Assembly: GCF_002105555.1 (NCBI RefSeq)
Contig: NZ_CP020612.1
Coordinates: 2,472,001 to 2,536,000, forward strand
Length of the DNA: 64,000 nucleotides
Direction: 5' to 3'
From: Paracoccus contaminans
Lineage (GTDB): Bacteria > Pseudomonadota > Alphaproteobacteria > Rhodobacterales > Rhodobacteraceae
Shown here: in pieces, positions 46,755 to 58,519 of the stretch
Layout: each line of letters begins with the position of its first letter
Numbering within the stretch: the stretch's first letter is position 1
Position numbers and translations under genes: made by a program
Notes under the pieces: generated by a model
Databases searched by the model: none
What the model was told of the DNA's origin: nothing
The model's input: the letters and a program-made list of their open reading frames with translations, nothing else

Positions 46755-47698
46755 ACCGCCCCGCCTTGTTCCGGCCGCCCCTCTCGGCGCCCCGCCCGTT
46801 GGCCGGGTTCCCTTGGGCCTGCCTTGTCAGCCGGCGGGCCCTGCTGGCCGTCGCCGCGGCCCTGCTGGCCGCGCCCGCGGGGGCGCAGGACGATCCCGAT
46901 CCGGCATTGACCGCCGCCGCGGGATCGGGGGCGCTGGCTTATGTCGTGACCGGTGATGGGGCGGTGGACGAGGCGTCGATGCGCGGCCTGTCGGGCCTGT
47001 CCGAGGAACTGGCGCGCCGCACGACGGTCGAGCCGGGCGCCCCTGTCGGGGTCACGCCCGGGCAGGACGATCTGGCCCTGCTGCCCTTTCTTTACTGGCC
47101 CGTGACGCCCGATCAGCCGCTGCCCTCGGTGCAGGGCTATGCCGCGCTGAACCGCTTTTTGCAGACCGGCGGGATGATCCTGTTCGACACGCGCGATGCC
47201 GATATCGCGGGGATCGGCGGGCCTGACGGGGCGGCCGACCTGCAGCGGCTGGCGGCGGGGCTCGACATCCCCCCGCTGGCGCAGGTTCCGCCCGATCATG
47301 TCCTGACGCGCAGCTTCTATCTGCTGGACAGCTTTCCCGGCCGTTTCAGCGGGGGGGCGGTGTGGGTCGAGGCGCCGGCAGGGGGCGAGGCGCAGGGTGC
47401 CGGCCCCGCGCCTGCGAATGACGGTGTCTCGCCAGTGGTTATCGGCGGCAATGACTGGGCGGCGGCCTGGGCGATGACCGATCAGGGTCTGGCCGCCTAT
47501 GCGATCGGCGGCGGACCGGACGGACCCTATGACGCCGAACGGCAGCGCGAGCTGGCGTTGCGCTTTGGCATCAACCTGGTCATGTATGCGCTGAGCGGGA
47601 ACTATAAATCCGATCAGGTGCATGTGCGCGAGCTGCTGGACCGGCTGGGGCGCGAGCGCGGCGACGGATCGGGGGCACTGCCCGAGGTGCTGCCGTGA
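46751..47698 (+). CDS. DUF4159 domain protein, separately encoded
   Basis: The 315-residue protein starts at ATG 46751, overlapping the previous stop (ATGA). A signal-like helix (RRALLAVAAALLAAPAGAQ) is followed by the DUF4159 domain, from LAYVVTGDGAVDEASMRGLS through FLYWPVTPD, GMILFDTRDAD and HVLTRSFYLLDSFPGR to NLVMYALSGNYKSDQVHV. The domain is likely periplasmic. Its function is unknown; it probably forms one complex with the BatA-type protein. There is no sign of a frameshift at the junction. Confidence 0.88.
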   Translation: MNRPALFRPPLSAPRPLAGFPWACLVSRRALLAVAAALLAAPAGAQDDPDPALTAAAGSGALAYVVTGDGAVDEASMRGLSGLSEELARRTTVEPGAPVGVTPGQDDLALLPFLYWPVTPDQPLPSVQGYAALNRFLQTGGMILFDTRDADIAGIGGPDGAADLQRLAAGLDIPPLAQVPPDHVLTRSFYLLDSFPGRFSGGAVWVEAPAGGEAQGAGPAPANDGVSPVVIGGNDWAAAWAMTDQGLAAYAIGGGPDGPYDAERQRELALRFGINLVMYALSGNYKSDQVHVRELLDRLGRERGDGSGALPEVLP

Positions 47699-49806
47699 CG
47701 CAGATCGGTTTCGATCCCCTGCTGCCCTGGCCGCTGGTGGCGGCGATCGCTGCAGCTGCGCTGGCCGGGGCGGCGCTGGCCCTTGCCCGCGGGCTGCGCG
47801 GCTGGCCCTGGCGCGCGCTGGCGGCGCTTGCCCTTGTGGCGGCGCTGGCGGGGCCGGTGGTGGAAACGGAGATTCGCCGCGCGCTGCCCGACATCGCACT
47901 GCTGATCGAGGATGTCAGCGCCAGCCAGTCCTTGCCGGACCGGCGCCCCCAGACGGCCGAAGCCGCAGACCGGATCGCCGCGCAGATCGCCGCGCTGCCC
48001 TCGACCGAACTGCGCCGCATCACCCTGGGCGACGACCCGGACGGCACGCTGACGGGGGCGGCGATCGCCAAGGCGCTGGCCGCCGAACCGGCGGGGCGCG
48101 TCGCGGGGGTGATCGTGGTGACGGACGGGCTGGCGCATGATCCGGCCGCCGTGCCCGCCGATGCGCCCGCCCCGGTCCATGTGCTGCTGTCCGGCCGCCC
48201 GCAGGACTGGGACCGGCGGCTCGTCGTCGAACAGGCCCCGGCCTTTGGCCTGATCGGCCAGCCCGTCACCATCCGGGCGCGGATCGAGGACCAGGGCGCC
48301 GTCCCTGATGCCGTGGCCGGACGGGCCGGGGTGCTGAGCATTTCGATCGACGGGGCAGAGCCGCAGACCGTCGCCATTCCCCCCGGCGCCCCGCTCGACA
48401 TTCCGGTCGTGCCGTCGCAGCCCGGACAGAATGTCGTGGCGCTGTCGCTGGACGATCCGGGCGGGGCGCCGGCCCAGCTGACGGCGCTGAACGACCGCGC
48501 CGCCGTTCAGATCCAGGGGGTGCGCGACCGGCTGCGGGTGCTGCTGGTGTCGGGCCAGCCGCATCCGGGCGAACGGGCCTGGCGCAACCTGCTGAAATCC
48601 GATCCCAATGTCGATCTGGTGCATTTCACCATCCTGCGCCCCCCCGACAAGCTGGACGGCGTGCCGGTGGATGAGCTGGCGCTGATCGCCTTTCCGACCG
48701 AGGCGCTGTTCCAGGACCGGATCGGGGATTTCGACCTGATCATCCTGGACCGCTATCCGGTGCGGGGCATCCTGCCGCCCGCCTATTTCGAGAACATGCG
48801 CCGCTATGTCGAGGAAGGGGGCGCGCTGCTGGTCGCCTCGGGCCCCGAGATGGCGGGCGTCGAGAGCCTGCACCTGTCCCCGCTTGGCCCGGTGCTGCCC
48901 GCCCGCCCGACCGGCAGGATGCTGGATCGGCCCTTCACACCGCGCCTGACCCGGCAGGGGCTGCGCCATCCGGTCACCGCGGGCCTGCCGGGCGCGCCGG
49001 ACGGGCAGGCCGGCAGCGCCCCCCGCTGGGGCCGCTGGCTGCGGGCGGGCGAGGTTGTCGCCGAGGAGGGCGCGCAGGTGCTGATGACCGCGGACGACAA
49101 GCCGCTGCTGATTGCCAACCATGTAGGCAAGGGGCGGGTCGCGCTGCTGACCTCGGACCAGGTCTGGCTGTGGGGGCGCGGCTTCGAAGGGGGCGGGCCG
49201 CAGGCCGAACTGCTGCGCCGCATCGCGCATTGGTCGATGAAGGAGCCGGAGCTGGAAGAGGAGGCGCTCGAGGTTGCCGCCGCGCCGGATGGCGGGCTGA
49301 TCGTCACCCGGCGCACCATGAAGGACAGCGCGGGCCCGGCCGCGATCACCCTGCCCGATGGCAGCGTGCAGGCGCTGGCGCTGGCCCCTGTGGGCGAGGG
49401 GCGCTTTTCGGCCCGCTGGCAGCCTCCGGCGCCGGGCCTTTACCGGGTGCGGCACGGCGATCTGACGCGCCTTGCCCTTGCCGGGCCGGCGGCGCCGCGC
49501 GAATTCGAACAGACCGTCGCGTCGGATGCGGCGCTTGCCGGGCTGGTCGCCGCCAGTGGCGGATCGCTCCATCACCTGTCGGACGGCGTGCCAGACATCC
49601 GCACCGTGCGGGCCGGGCGGCCCGCCACGGGGCAGGGCATCGGGCGGCCCTGGATCGGCATCACCCCGCGCGGGGCGGCGGCGGTGGACGGGCTGTCGGT
49701 GCGCCCGCTGCTGCCCCCCTGGGCCTGGCTTGCCCTGATCGCCGGGCTTGCCATCGCCGCGTGGCTGGCCGAGGCAGGGCGCCTGGGCAGGGGCAGGCGG
49801 GTATGA
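47695..49806 (+). CDS. Membrane protein with class I glutamine amidotransferase-like domain
   Basis: The start is GTG 47695, overlapping the DUF4159 stop (GTGA). The 703-residue protein has two N-terminal helices and one at about 665-690 (WAWLALIAGLAIAAWLAEAG). The middle has a VWA-like region (DIALLIEDVSASQSLPDRRP) and a GATase1-like part (VRDRLRVLLVSGQPHPGERA, DLIILDRYPVRGILPPAYFE, GPEMAG). The catalytic Cys of real amidotransferases is absent, so it is probably a structural or binding domain. It overlaps the carboxypeptidase start. Confidence 0.85.
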   Translation: MTQIGFDPLLPWPLVAAIAAAALAGAALALARGLRGWPWRALAALALVAALAGPVVETEIRRALPDIALLIEDVSASQSLPDRRPQTAEAADRIAAQIAALPSTELRRITLGDDPDGTLTGAAIAKALAAEPAGRVAGVIVVTDGLAHDPAAVPADAPAPVHVLLSGRPQDWDRRLVVEQAPAFGLIGQPVTIRARIEDQGAVPDAVAGRAGVLSISIDGAEPQTVAIPPGAPLDIPVVPSQPGQNVVALSLDDPGGAPAQLTALNDRAAVQIQGVRDRLRVLLVSGQPHPGERAWRNLLKSDPNVDLVHFTILRPPDKLDGVPVDELALIAFPTEALFQDRIGDFDLIILDRYPVRGILPPAYFENMRRYVEEGGALLVASGPEMAGVESLHLSPLGPVLPARPTGRMLDRPFTPRLTRQGLRHPVTAGLPGAPDGQAGSAPRWGRWLRAGEVVAEEGAQVLMTADDKPLLIANHVGKGRVALLTSDQVWLWGRGFEGGGPQAELLRRIAHWSMKEPELEEEALEVAAAPDGGLIVTRRTMKDSAGPAAITLPDGSVQALALAPVGEGRFSARWQPPAPGLYRVRHGDLTRLALAGPAAPREFEQTVASDAALAGLVAASGGSLHHLSDGVPDIRTVRAGRPATGQGIGRPWIGITPRGAAAVDGLSVRPLLPPWAWLALIAGLAIAAWLAEAGRLGRGRRV

Positions 49807-51245
49807 GGCGGCGGGGTTTTCTGGCCGGCGCCCTTGCCGCGGTGGCGGCCCCGGCGATCGCCGATCCGGCCCCGCGCCGGCCGGCGCCGCGGCCCGCGCC
49901 CTCGCCGGGCGCGCTGCTGGCGCAGGCGCGGCTTGGCGCGGCGCGGCTTGCTTTTGCGGTGATGGACCCTGCGACCGGCGCCGTGGTGATGGCGCAGGAT
50001 GGCGCGCAACCGATGCCGCCGGCAAGCACGCTCAAGATGGTCACGGCGCTGTATGCGCTTGACCAGCTGGGCGCGCAGCACCGTTTCGCCACGCGCGTGC
50101 TGCGCCAGGGCGACACGCTGGTGCTGGCCGGTGGGGGCGATCCCGAACTGGACACGGCCGCCCTTGCGGCGCTGGCCGCCGATGCGGTGCGTGCCGCCCG
50201 GGGCTGGACGCCGGCGCGGCTGGCGGTATGGGGCGGCGCCTTGCCGCGGGCTGCGCAGATCGCCGCCGGACAGGATGCGCAGCTTGCCTATAACCCGGCC
50301 GTGTCGGGGATGATCCTCAACTTCAACCGCGTCCACCTGGGATGGCGCTGCGACAGCGGTTGCGCGCTGACCTTCGAGGCGCGGGGGCAGGGGCGCTCGC
50401 CCCGCGCCTTTTCGATCGGCGGCGCGGTGCGTGCGGGCGGCGGTTCCTGGCGGCACCAGGACGGGGGCCAAGGTGAGCAATGGGATATCCCCCGCGCAGC
50501 CCTGGGCCGGACAGGGGGGCGCTGGCTGCCGGTGCGCCTGCCCGAAGCCTATGCGGGCGACGTGTTCCAGACGCTCGCCAGGGCCGAGGGAATGGCGCTG
50601 CCCGCGGCCGAAATGCTGGACCGCCCCCCGGAGGGGGTCGAGATCGCCCGGCTGGACAGCCGCCCGCTGGCGCAGATCCTGCGGGCGATGCTGGAGCATT
50701 CCAACAATCTGACCGCCGAGGTGGTCGGCCTGGCCGCAAGCGGCGCGCCTGACCGGGCTGCCTCGGCGGCCGCGATGGGGGGCTGGCTGGCGGCATCGGG
50801 GGCGGGGGCGGCGCTGCTGGCCGATCATTCGGGGCTGTCGGCTGACAGCCGGATCGCGCCCGAGACGCTGGTGCGGCTGTTGGCGCGGCCCGATTTCGCC
50901 GCGGCGCTGCGCCCGCTGCTGAATGTCGATCCGCTGCGCGAGGCGCTGGGCGCGTCATCGGGCGGGGACGGACGGGGCGGTGCGCCGCTGGTCAGCGGCA
51001 AGACGGGCACGCTGAACTTCGTGTCGAACCTGGCGGGCTATGCGGCCGCACCGGGCGGGGCCGACCGGGTCTTTGCGGTGATGATCGCCGACCCGCCGCG
51101 CCGCGCCGCCACCGAAGGCATGGACCTGCCCCCCGGCGTGCTGGACTGGACGGGCCGGGCCAAGCGGCTGCAGCGCGACCTGGTCGCCGCCGCGTGCCGC
51201 CCCCCTGCCTTGCCCGCGCAGGCGCCCCTGCCGGCTGAGATCTGA
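49803..51245 (+). CDS. dacB: D-alanyl-D-alanine carboxypeptidase/endopeptidase, PBP4 type
   Basis: From ATG 49803 (ATGA overlap) the precursor has 480 residues and a signal peptide with three arginines (MRRRGFLAGALAAVAAPAIA). The penicillin-binding motifs are Ser75-x-x-Lys78 (STLK), SNN in LEHSNNLTAEV and KTGT near residue 400. The family S13 enzyme trims or cleaves peptidoglycan side chains. Its placement as the last gene of the MoxR operon links that operon to the cell wall. Confidence 0.93.
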   Translation: MRRRGFLAGALAAVAAPAIADPAPRRPAPRPAPSPGALLAQARLGAARLAFAVMDPATGAVVMAQDGAQPMPPASTLKMVTALYALDQLGAQHRFATRVLRQGDTLVLAGGGDPELDTAALAALAADAVRAARGWTPARLAVWGGALPRAAQIAAGQDAQLAYNPAVSGMILNFNRVHLGWRCDSGCALTFEARGQGRSPRAFSIGGAVRAGGGSWRHQDGGQGEQWDIPRAALGRTGGRWLPVRLPEAYAGDVFQTLARAEGMALPAAEMLDRPPEGVEIARLDSRPLAQILRAMLEHSNNLTAEVVGLAASGAPDRAASAAAMGGWLAASGAGAALLADHSGLSADSRIAPETLVRLLARPDFAAALRPLLNVDPLREALGASSGGDGRGGAPLVSGKTGTLNFVSNLAGYAAAPGGADRVFAVMIADPPRRAATEGMDLPPGVLDWTGRAKRLQRDLVAAACRPPALPAQAPLPAEI

Positions 51246-51248
51246 TCT

Positions 51249-51671
51249 TCAGGCCCTGCGGTGGCGGGCCTTGGCGGCAAGCTCGATGGCGGCGGCGTGC
51301 AAACGGTCCAGCTCAAGCTCCTCGCGCAGTTCGGTCAGCAGGCGCAGTTCGTCGTCGCCCACCCGCCCGTCGGCCGAGGCGACATCGCAGGCCAGCACAT
51401 AGGCGGTGTCATAGAGCCGCGCCGGCAGCGAGGCGCGGATCAGCGTGAACAGACCGTCGAGGCCGTCCTCATCCTCGAACAGGGTCATCACGGTCTGGGC
51501 GACGGCGCGGATGCGTTCAACGTCGTAATCGGCGAATATGGGCGTGTGATCGACGATGCGTTCGATGGCCAGCAGTTCGGCCGTGCGCATCTGCTGGTCC
51601 GAGGCGGACACAGCCACCATCACGGCCACCAGTGCGTCACAGGCTGAAAACGAGGGCAGGTCCAGGGTCAT
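51249..51671 (-). CDS. TerB-family protein
   Basis: From ATG 51671 (GGAAAG before it) the protein has 140 residues, all helical, with the TerB pattern CDALVAVMVAVSASDQQMRT, ELLAIERIVDHTPIF and DVASADGRVGDDELRLLTEL. The acidic residues in the two related repeats could bind metal. TerB domains occur in tellurite resistance and membrane stress systems; no other ter genes are here. It converges with the dacB gene (3 bp gap) and diverges from lysK. Confidence 0.85.
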   Translation of the reverse strand: MTLDLPSFSACDALVAVMVAVSASDQQMRTAELLAIERIVDHTPIFADYDVERIRAVAQTVMTLFEDEDGLDGLFTLIRASLPARLYDTAYVLACDVASADGRVGDDELRLLTELREELELDRLHAAAIELAAKARHRRA

Positions 51672-51750
51672 CGCGGGCTTTCCGGGCCGAGGGACAGATT
51701 GACGCCGCCGGACCTCGCCTTTAGGGGCGAGACCGAACTGACGGAGACGG

Positions 51751-53334
51751 ATGATGACCACCCTGCGCGATGCGGCGATGAATTCCAAGGCCTGGCCCTT
51801 TGAAGAAGCGCGCCGGGTACTGAAACGTTACGAGAAGAAGCCCCCCGAAAAGGGCTATGTTCTGTTCGAGACGGGCTATGGCCCATCGGGCCTGCCCCAT
51901 ATCGGCACCTTCGGCGAGGTCGCGCGCACGACCATGATCCGCCGGGCCTTCGAGATTATCTCGGACATTCCGACGCGGCTGTTCTGTTTTTCCGACGACA
52001 TGGACGGGATGCGCAAGGTGCCCGAGAATGTGCCGCAGCAGGACATGCTGCGCGCGCATCTGCAAAAGCCGCTGACATCGGTGCCCGATCCCTTCGGCGA
52101 ATATCCCAGCTTTGGCGATCACAACAATGCCATGCTGCGCCGGTTTCTCGACACATTCGGGTTCGAATACGAATTCATCAGCGCGACGGCGTTCTACAAG
52201 TCAGGGCAGTTCGACCCGACCCTGCGGCTGGCGGCCGAACGCTATGACGCGATCATGGAAATCATGCTGGCCAGCTTGCGCGAGGAGCGCCAGCAGACCT
52301 ATTCCTGCTTCCTGCCGATCCACCCCGAAACCGGCCGGGTGCTGTATGTGCCGATCAAGCATGTCGATGCGGCCGATGGCACGATCACCTTCGACGACGA
52401 GAGCGGGCGCGAATGGACGCTGCCTGTCACGGGCGGTCAGGTGAAGTTGCAGTGGAAGCCCGATTTCGGCGCCCGCTGGGCGGCGCTGGATGTCGATTTC
52501 GAGATGTATGGCAAGGACCATTCCACCAACACCCCGATCTATGACGGCATCTGCGAGGTGCTTGGGGGCCGCAAGCCCGAGCATTTCACCTATGAGCTGT
52601 TCCTGGACGACAAGGGCCAGAAGATCAGCAAATCCAAGGGCAACGGGCTGTCGATCGACGAATGGCTGACCTATGCGGCCACCGAAAGCCTGTCCTATTT
52701 CATGTATCAAAAGCCCAAGACGGCCAAGCGGATGCATTTCGATGTCATCCCCAAGGCGGTGGACGAATACCACCAGCAGCTGCGCGCCTTTCCCGGCCAG
52801 ACGCCCGAGCAGCAGCTTGCCAACCCCGTCTGGCATATTCACGGGGGCGATGTTCCCGACTCGAATCTGGCGGTGCCGTTTCAGATGCTGCTGAACCTGG
52901 CCGCCGCCTCGGGGGCGCAGGACAAGGAGGGGCTGTGGGGCTTTATCCGCAACTATGCGCCCGACGCCTCGCCCCGCACCCATCCCGACCTTGACGCCGC
53001 CGCGGCCTTTGCCGTGCGGTATTTCAACGACTTCGTGGCGCCCGGCCGGAGCTTCCGCGCGCCGAGCGACAAGGAACGCGCGGCGCTGGAGGATCTGGAC
53101 GGTCGCCTGGCCGCCTGGTCGGGGCCGGCCGATGCCGAGGCGCTGCAGACCATGGTGTTCGCCGTCGGCACCGAACATGGGTTCGAGCCGCTGCGCGACT
53201 GGTTCCAGGCGCTGTATCAGGTGCTGCTGGGGGCCGATCAGGGGCCGCGCTTCGGCGGCTTTGTCGCGCTTTATGGCATCCGCGAGACGCGCGCCCTGAT
53301 CGCGCGCGCCCTGTCCGGCGATCTGGCCGGCTAG
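51751..53334 (+). CDS. lysK: Class I lysyl-tRNA synthetase
   Basis: The 527-residue protein is the archaeal-type, class I LysRS, which many alphaproteobacteria use instead of the class II enzyme. It has the HIGH-like loop [12 protein letters not shown] near residue 50, the KMSKS loop KISKSKG near 290, and the family's C-terminal helical domain. It attaches lysine to tRNA-Lys. The start may be the first or second of two ATGs (51751, 51754). GGAG lies upstream. Confidence 0.97.
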   Translation: MMTTLRDAAMNSKAWPFEEARRVLKRYEKKPPEKGYVLFETGYGPSGLPHIGTFGEVARTTMIRRAFEIISDIPTRLFCFSDDMDGMRKVPENVPQQDMLRAHLQKPLTSVPDPFGEYPSFGDHNNAMLRRFLDTFGFEYEFISATAFYKSGQFDPTLRLAAERYDAIMEIMLASLREERQQTYSCFLPIHPETGRVLYVPIKHVDAADGTITFDDESGREWTLPVTGGQVKLQWKPDFGARWAALDVDFEMYGKDHSTNTPIYDGICEVLGGRKPEHFTYELFLDDKGQKISKSKGNGLSIDEWLTYAATESLSYFMYQKPKTAKRMHFDVIPKAVDEYHQQLRAFPGQTPEQQLANPVWHIHGGDVPDSNLAVPFQMLLNLAAASGAQDKEGLWGFIRNYAPDASPRTHPDLDAAAAFAVRYFNDFVAPGRSFRAPSDKERAALEDLDGRLAAWSGPADAEALQTMVFAVGTEHGFEPLRDWFQALYQVLLGADQGPRFGGFVALYGIRETRALIARALSGDLAG

Positions 53335-53371
53335 GTCCGTTGCCCTTGCGCCCGTTGCGCCGCCCGCCCGG

Positions 53372-53388
53372 TTAACGGGCCGTCAACG
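53372..53388. promoter_or_regulatory. CtrA-like box, second copy
   Basis: TTAACGGGCCGTCAACG matches the sequence at 753-769 at 14 of 17 positions and also reads TTAA-N7-TCAA. It lies 70 bases before the beta-helix protein gene, in a 123-bp gap after lysK. Confidence 0.35.
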
Positions 53389-53457
53389 CGGCCGCGGCAG
53401 GTTTCCCCCTGTCCGCGGGGTCCGTCACCCTCGCGCCACAGCAGGAGGGACGACCGC

Positions 53458-55755
53458 ATGAACATCGCAATCACCGCCGGGTTGCAGCTGATGCCGCCCG
53501 GATTCGCCGGCGGGCTGAATGCCTGGTCGCGCGCCAATGGCCTGTCGGGCGAGCCGACATGGGCGGGGGCGGCCAATGCCGCGATCGTCCCGGCCGACCA
53601 GGATTTCGGCACCTGCCTTGAGATCGTCAAGCAGGAGGACGTGACCCGCATCCGCTTCACCGGCGAGACGCCGATCCTGCCGGGCACGTTCCTGCGCGTC
53701 TCGGCGCGCGTCAAGCTCGTGGCCGGCAACATGCCCTCGGTCCGTGTGGCGGGCTGGCCGGGAACCGACCAGCGCAAGCAGGTCACGGGCGTCACGACTA
53801 CCGGGCCTTCGGTCGCGCTGGGGGCCTATGGGAAGGTGGTCGAGGTGTCGGCCATCGTCGCCAACGCCGCGCGCAAGGGCGTTGACATGGGCTGGGGGGC
53901 CAGCGCGGCACTGGGCCATCTGGGGCTGGACCTGACCGGGCCGAACGGCGGCGCGGTCAGGATCGAAAGCATCAGGATCGAGGATGTCACCGCCGATTTC
54001 GTCCCCGAGATGATCGACTGGGTTGATGTGCGCGATTATGGCGCGATCGGCGACGGGGTGACGGATGACCGCGCCGCCTTCCTGCGCGCCGATGCGGCCG
54101 CGGCGGGCGGGCAGGTGCTGGTGCCCGCCGGCACCTATCTGATCGGCGACGACCTGACCATGAACGCGCCCGTGCGCTTTGTCGGCAAGCTGCGCATGGC
54201 GCGCACCGCGCGCCTGGGGCTGCGCCGCAACTTTGACCTGCCCAGCTATGCCGACGCCTTCGGGGACGAGACGGAGGGCCTCAAGAAGGCGTTGCAGGCG
54301 CTGCTTGATTATTCCGATCACAACATCCTCGACCTGTGCGGCCGCAAGGTGGACCTGACCGAGCCGCTGGTGATCGCCCAGCTGGCGCCCAAGCTTACCT
54401 TCTTCGGCAGCCGGCGGGTGCTGGCCAACGGGGAAATCGCGCTTGTGGCCGGACCGGCCTGGGCCTCACGCACGGTGACGTCGGCGGGCACCTATGATCC
54501 CGATGACAACCTGCGCCTGACCAATGTCTCGCAGGTCGCCGCGATCGAGGTCGGATCGCGCATCACCGGCCCGGGCGTGGGGCGCGAGGTCTATGTGCGG
54601 GCCAAGAACGTGTCGGCCCGCACGCTGACGCTGTCGAACCCGCTGTATGGCGGGGCCGGAACGCGCAACTATTCCTTTATCCGCCGCCCCTATGCCTTCG
54701 ATTTTTCGGGGGTCGAGCAGGTGGACCGCTTCTACTTCACGAATGTGGAGTTCTCGCTGGGCGGCATCGGCAACGGGGTGATGCTGCCCCCGAACGGAAG
54801 CTGGTGGTCGTTCCGCGACTGTTTCTTCACCAAGCCGCTGGACCGCTGCATCACCTCGATCGGGGATGCCTGCCAGGGCATGCTGATCGACCGCAACGAG
54901 TTCATGTCGAACGAAACCGACAGCGACGTGCAGTCGCGCACCAGCGTCTGCCTGAACATCAATGCCAATGACGCCAAGATCCGCGACAACCGCGCGGTCC
55001 GGTTCGGCCATTTCTGCGTGGCCTCGGGCACCGGGCATCTGATCACGGGCAACCACTGGTTCCAGGGCGACAACAATTCCAGCGGCGGCGTGCGCGTGGC
55101 GGGGCTGGTGCTGACCGGGCGCGTGGCGCAGGTCACGATCACCGGCAACTACATCGACAATTCCAGCATCGAGTGGACCAACGAGCATCACCCCTATCCG
55201 ACAGCGACGACCCCGCAGTCGCCCTTCAACGGGCTGACGATCAGCGGCAACACCTTCCTCAGCTCCAACACGGTGTCGAACTTTTCCTGGATCGTCATCA
55301 AGCCCTACGGATCGGGCCAGGTGCTGTCGGGGCTGACGGTCATGGGCAACGTGTTCAAGTCGCTCTATGCCAAGATCGACCGGGTCGAGCGGGTGGATAC
55401 CAGCTATGCCAACCTCAACATGTCGCGGATGCAGGGCGTGCGGTTCGAGGGCAACACATTCTACGGCGTCCAGACCCCGACCAGCAATCCGCTGTATGTC
55501 ACCCATACGCAGAACACCGCGGCGTCGCGGTGGGTGGTGTCCACGGCATCGGCGCTGCCCTTCAACGGGCAGTCGCTGAGGGTCGAGGGCGTGGTGTCGC
55601 AGGGCACGATCCTGACCGCGACGGGCAAGCGCAACAATGACCTGCCTTCGGTCCAGCTTGCGCAAGGTGCGTCGCGCGATCAGGTGGCGCTGGATTTCTC
55701 GACGCCCGTCAAGGGGACGGTCGCGCTCAAGATCCGCATGGACAGCGGCAACTGA
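53458..55755 (+). CDS. Right-handed beta-helix protein, pectate lyase superfamily (GH28-related)
   Basis: The 765-residue protein has an N-terminal beta-sandwich of about 180 residues, then the Pectate_lyase_3 start VDVRDYGAIGDGVTDDRAAF with VPAGTYLIGDDL. Parallel beta-helix coils continue to about residue 640 (LTISGNTFLSSN, VMGNVFKSL, FEGNTFYGV), and a C-terminal beta domain ends the chain. No signal peptide is visible, so it is exported by another route or acts inside. Such proteins process polysaccharides; relatives include phage tailspikes and exopolysaccharide lyases. The substrate is unknown. Confidence 0.88.
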   Translation: MNIAITAGLQLMPPGFAGGLNAWSRANGLSGEPTWAGAANAAIVPADQDFGTCLEIVKQEDVTRIRFTGETPILPGTFLRVSARVKLVAGNMPSVRVAGWPGTDQRKQVTGVTTTGPSVALGAYGKVVEVSAIVANAARKGVDMGWGASAALGHLGLDLTGPNGGAVRIESIRIEDVTADFVPEMIDWVDVRDYGAIGDGVTDDRAAFLRADAAAAGGQVLVPAGTYLIGDDLTMNAPVRFVGKLRMARTARLGLRRNFDLPSYADAFGDETEGLKKALQALLDYSDHNILDLCGRKVDLTEPLVIAQLAPKLTFFGSRRVLANGEIALVAGPAWASRTVTSAGTYDPDDNLRLTNVSQVAAIEVGSRITGPGVGREVYVRAKNVSARTLTLSNPLYGGAGTRNYSFIRRPYAFDFSGVEQVDRFYFTNVEFSLGGIGNGVMLPPNGSWWSFRDCFFTKPLDRCITSIGDACQGMLIDRNEFMSNETDSDVQSRTSVCLNINANDAKIRDNRAVRFGHFCVASGTGHLITGNHWFQGDNNSSGGVRVAGLVLTGRVAQVTITGNYIDNSSIEWTNEHHPYPTATTPQSPFNGLTISGNTFLSSNTVSNFSWIVIKPYGSGQVLSGLTVMGNVFKSLYAKIDRVERVDTSYANLNMSRMQGVRFEGNTFYGVQTPTSNPLYVTHTQNTAASRWVVSTASALPFNGQSLRVEGVVSQGTILTATGKRNNDLPSVQLAQGASRDQVALDFSTPVKGTVALKIRMDSGN

Positions 55756-55781
55756 CAAAACCTGGGCCATGGCTGGCCTTG

Positions 55782-55807
55782 CGCCCGGCGGTTGCCACCG
55801 CCGGGCG
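55782..55807. terminator. Hairpin between convergent genes
   Basis: CGCCCGGCGG (55782-55791) pairs with CCGCCGGGCG (55798-55807) around TTGCCA, followed by TCTT. It ends the beta-helix gene and possibly the leftward PPOX-like gene. Confidence 0.7.
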
Positions 55808-55815
55808 TCTTGCCG

Positions 55816-56295
55816 TCACAGATCGCCCGGCGCGATCACGCTGGCGCGGCCGAAACCCGCATTCAGCAGCCCGCCCCTGATCCGCAGCCGCCAGAAGCGG
55901 AAGTCGGGAAGATCCACATACAGCGCCGACCGGGGATCGCGGGCACGCCAGGCGGCCCGCAGATGAGCGGCCTCCGCCAGCGCCGCCAGTTCGGCGCGCA
56001 CCTGCAGCGACAATCGCGGCTGGGCCAGGATGCTGCCGCGGGACGGCGGAGGCGGCGCGAGCAGCAGCGCCGCGCGCGGATCGCGCATCAGCGCCGCGCT
56101 GTGCAGCGCGATCGACGACAGCAGCACCAGCGGAACGCCCGCCGTATCGGTCTGCAAGGCGATGCGCGACGTCATGGGCCAGCCGTTCTCGTCCAGCACC
56201 GACAGCACCGCATCGCGCGCCCCGCCCAGGATCCGGCGCGCCAGGGCCAGCGCCTCGGCATCGGCGGGACGATGCGGGCCCGCGCCCCCCGTCAT
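55816..56295 (-). CDS. Pyridoxamine 5'-phosphate oxidase-like (HugZ-like) protein
   Basis: The 159-residue protein has the split-barrel flavin-binding fold of the PPOX/HugZ group: AVLSVLDENGWPMTSRIALQ, VPLVLLSSIALHSAALMRDP, RAALLLAP and QPRLSLQVRAEL. HugZ members bind or degrade haem, while others are FMN proteins of unknown substrate. The C-terminal RLRIRGGLLNAGFGRA is typical of the group. It is divergent from acs. Confidence 0.85.
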   Translation of the reverse strand: MTGGAGPHRPADAEALALARRILGGARDAVLSVLDENGWPMTSRIALQTDTAGVPLVLLSSIALHSAALMRDPRAALLLAPPPPSRGSILAQPRLSLQVRAELAALAEAAHLRAAWRARDPRSALYVDLPDFRFWRLRIRGGLLNAGFGRASVIAPGDL

Positions 56296-56449
56296 GCGGG
56301 CGCGCCCATGCGTTCAGGGATGAACCGCGGAAAAACCATGTGACAAGATTGATGCAAGATCCTAGGCTGGCACAAGCCATTCTGATGCCGCTGTCAGGTT
56401 GTCCGGGGGGAGGAGACTGCTCGGGCGCCTGTCTTCAAGGGAGTTTTCG

Positions 56450-58402
<1,953 letters not shown>

Positions 58403-58519
58403 GCCGCTGGCCGGCGCGGGCCTGCCACGCCATGCCGCCATGACATCATCGCGCCCGGCCCCCGATGCCGGGCGGGTGGCGCAGCATGCGCCAGGACGTT
58501 CAAGGGAGGGACAGACAAG

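Noticed and set aside
47614-50025. 803-codon open frame antisense to the DUF4159-operon membrane protein
   Set aside because: Same reason: complement of strongly biased codons, no domain, and it spans several real genes.
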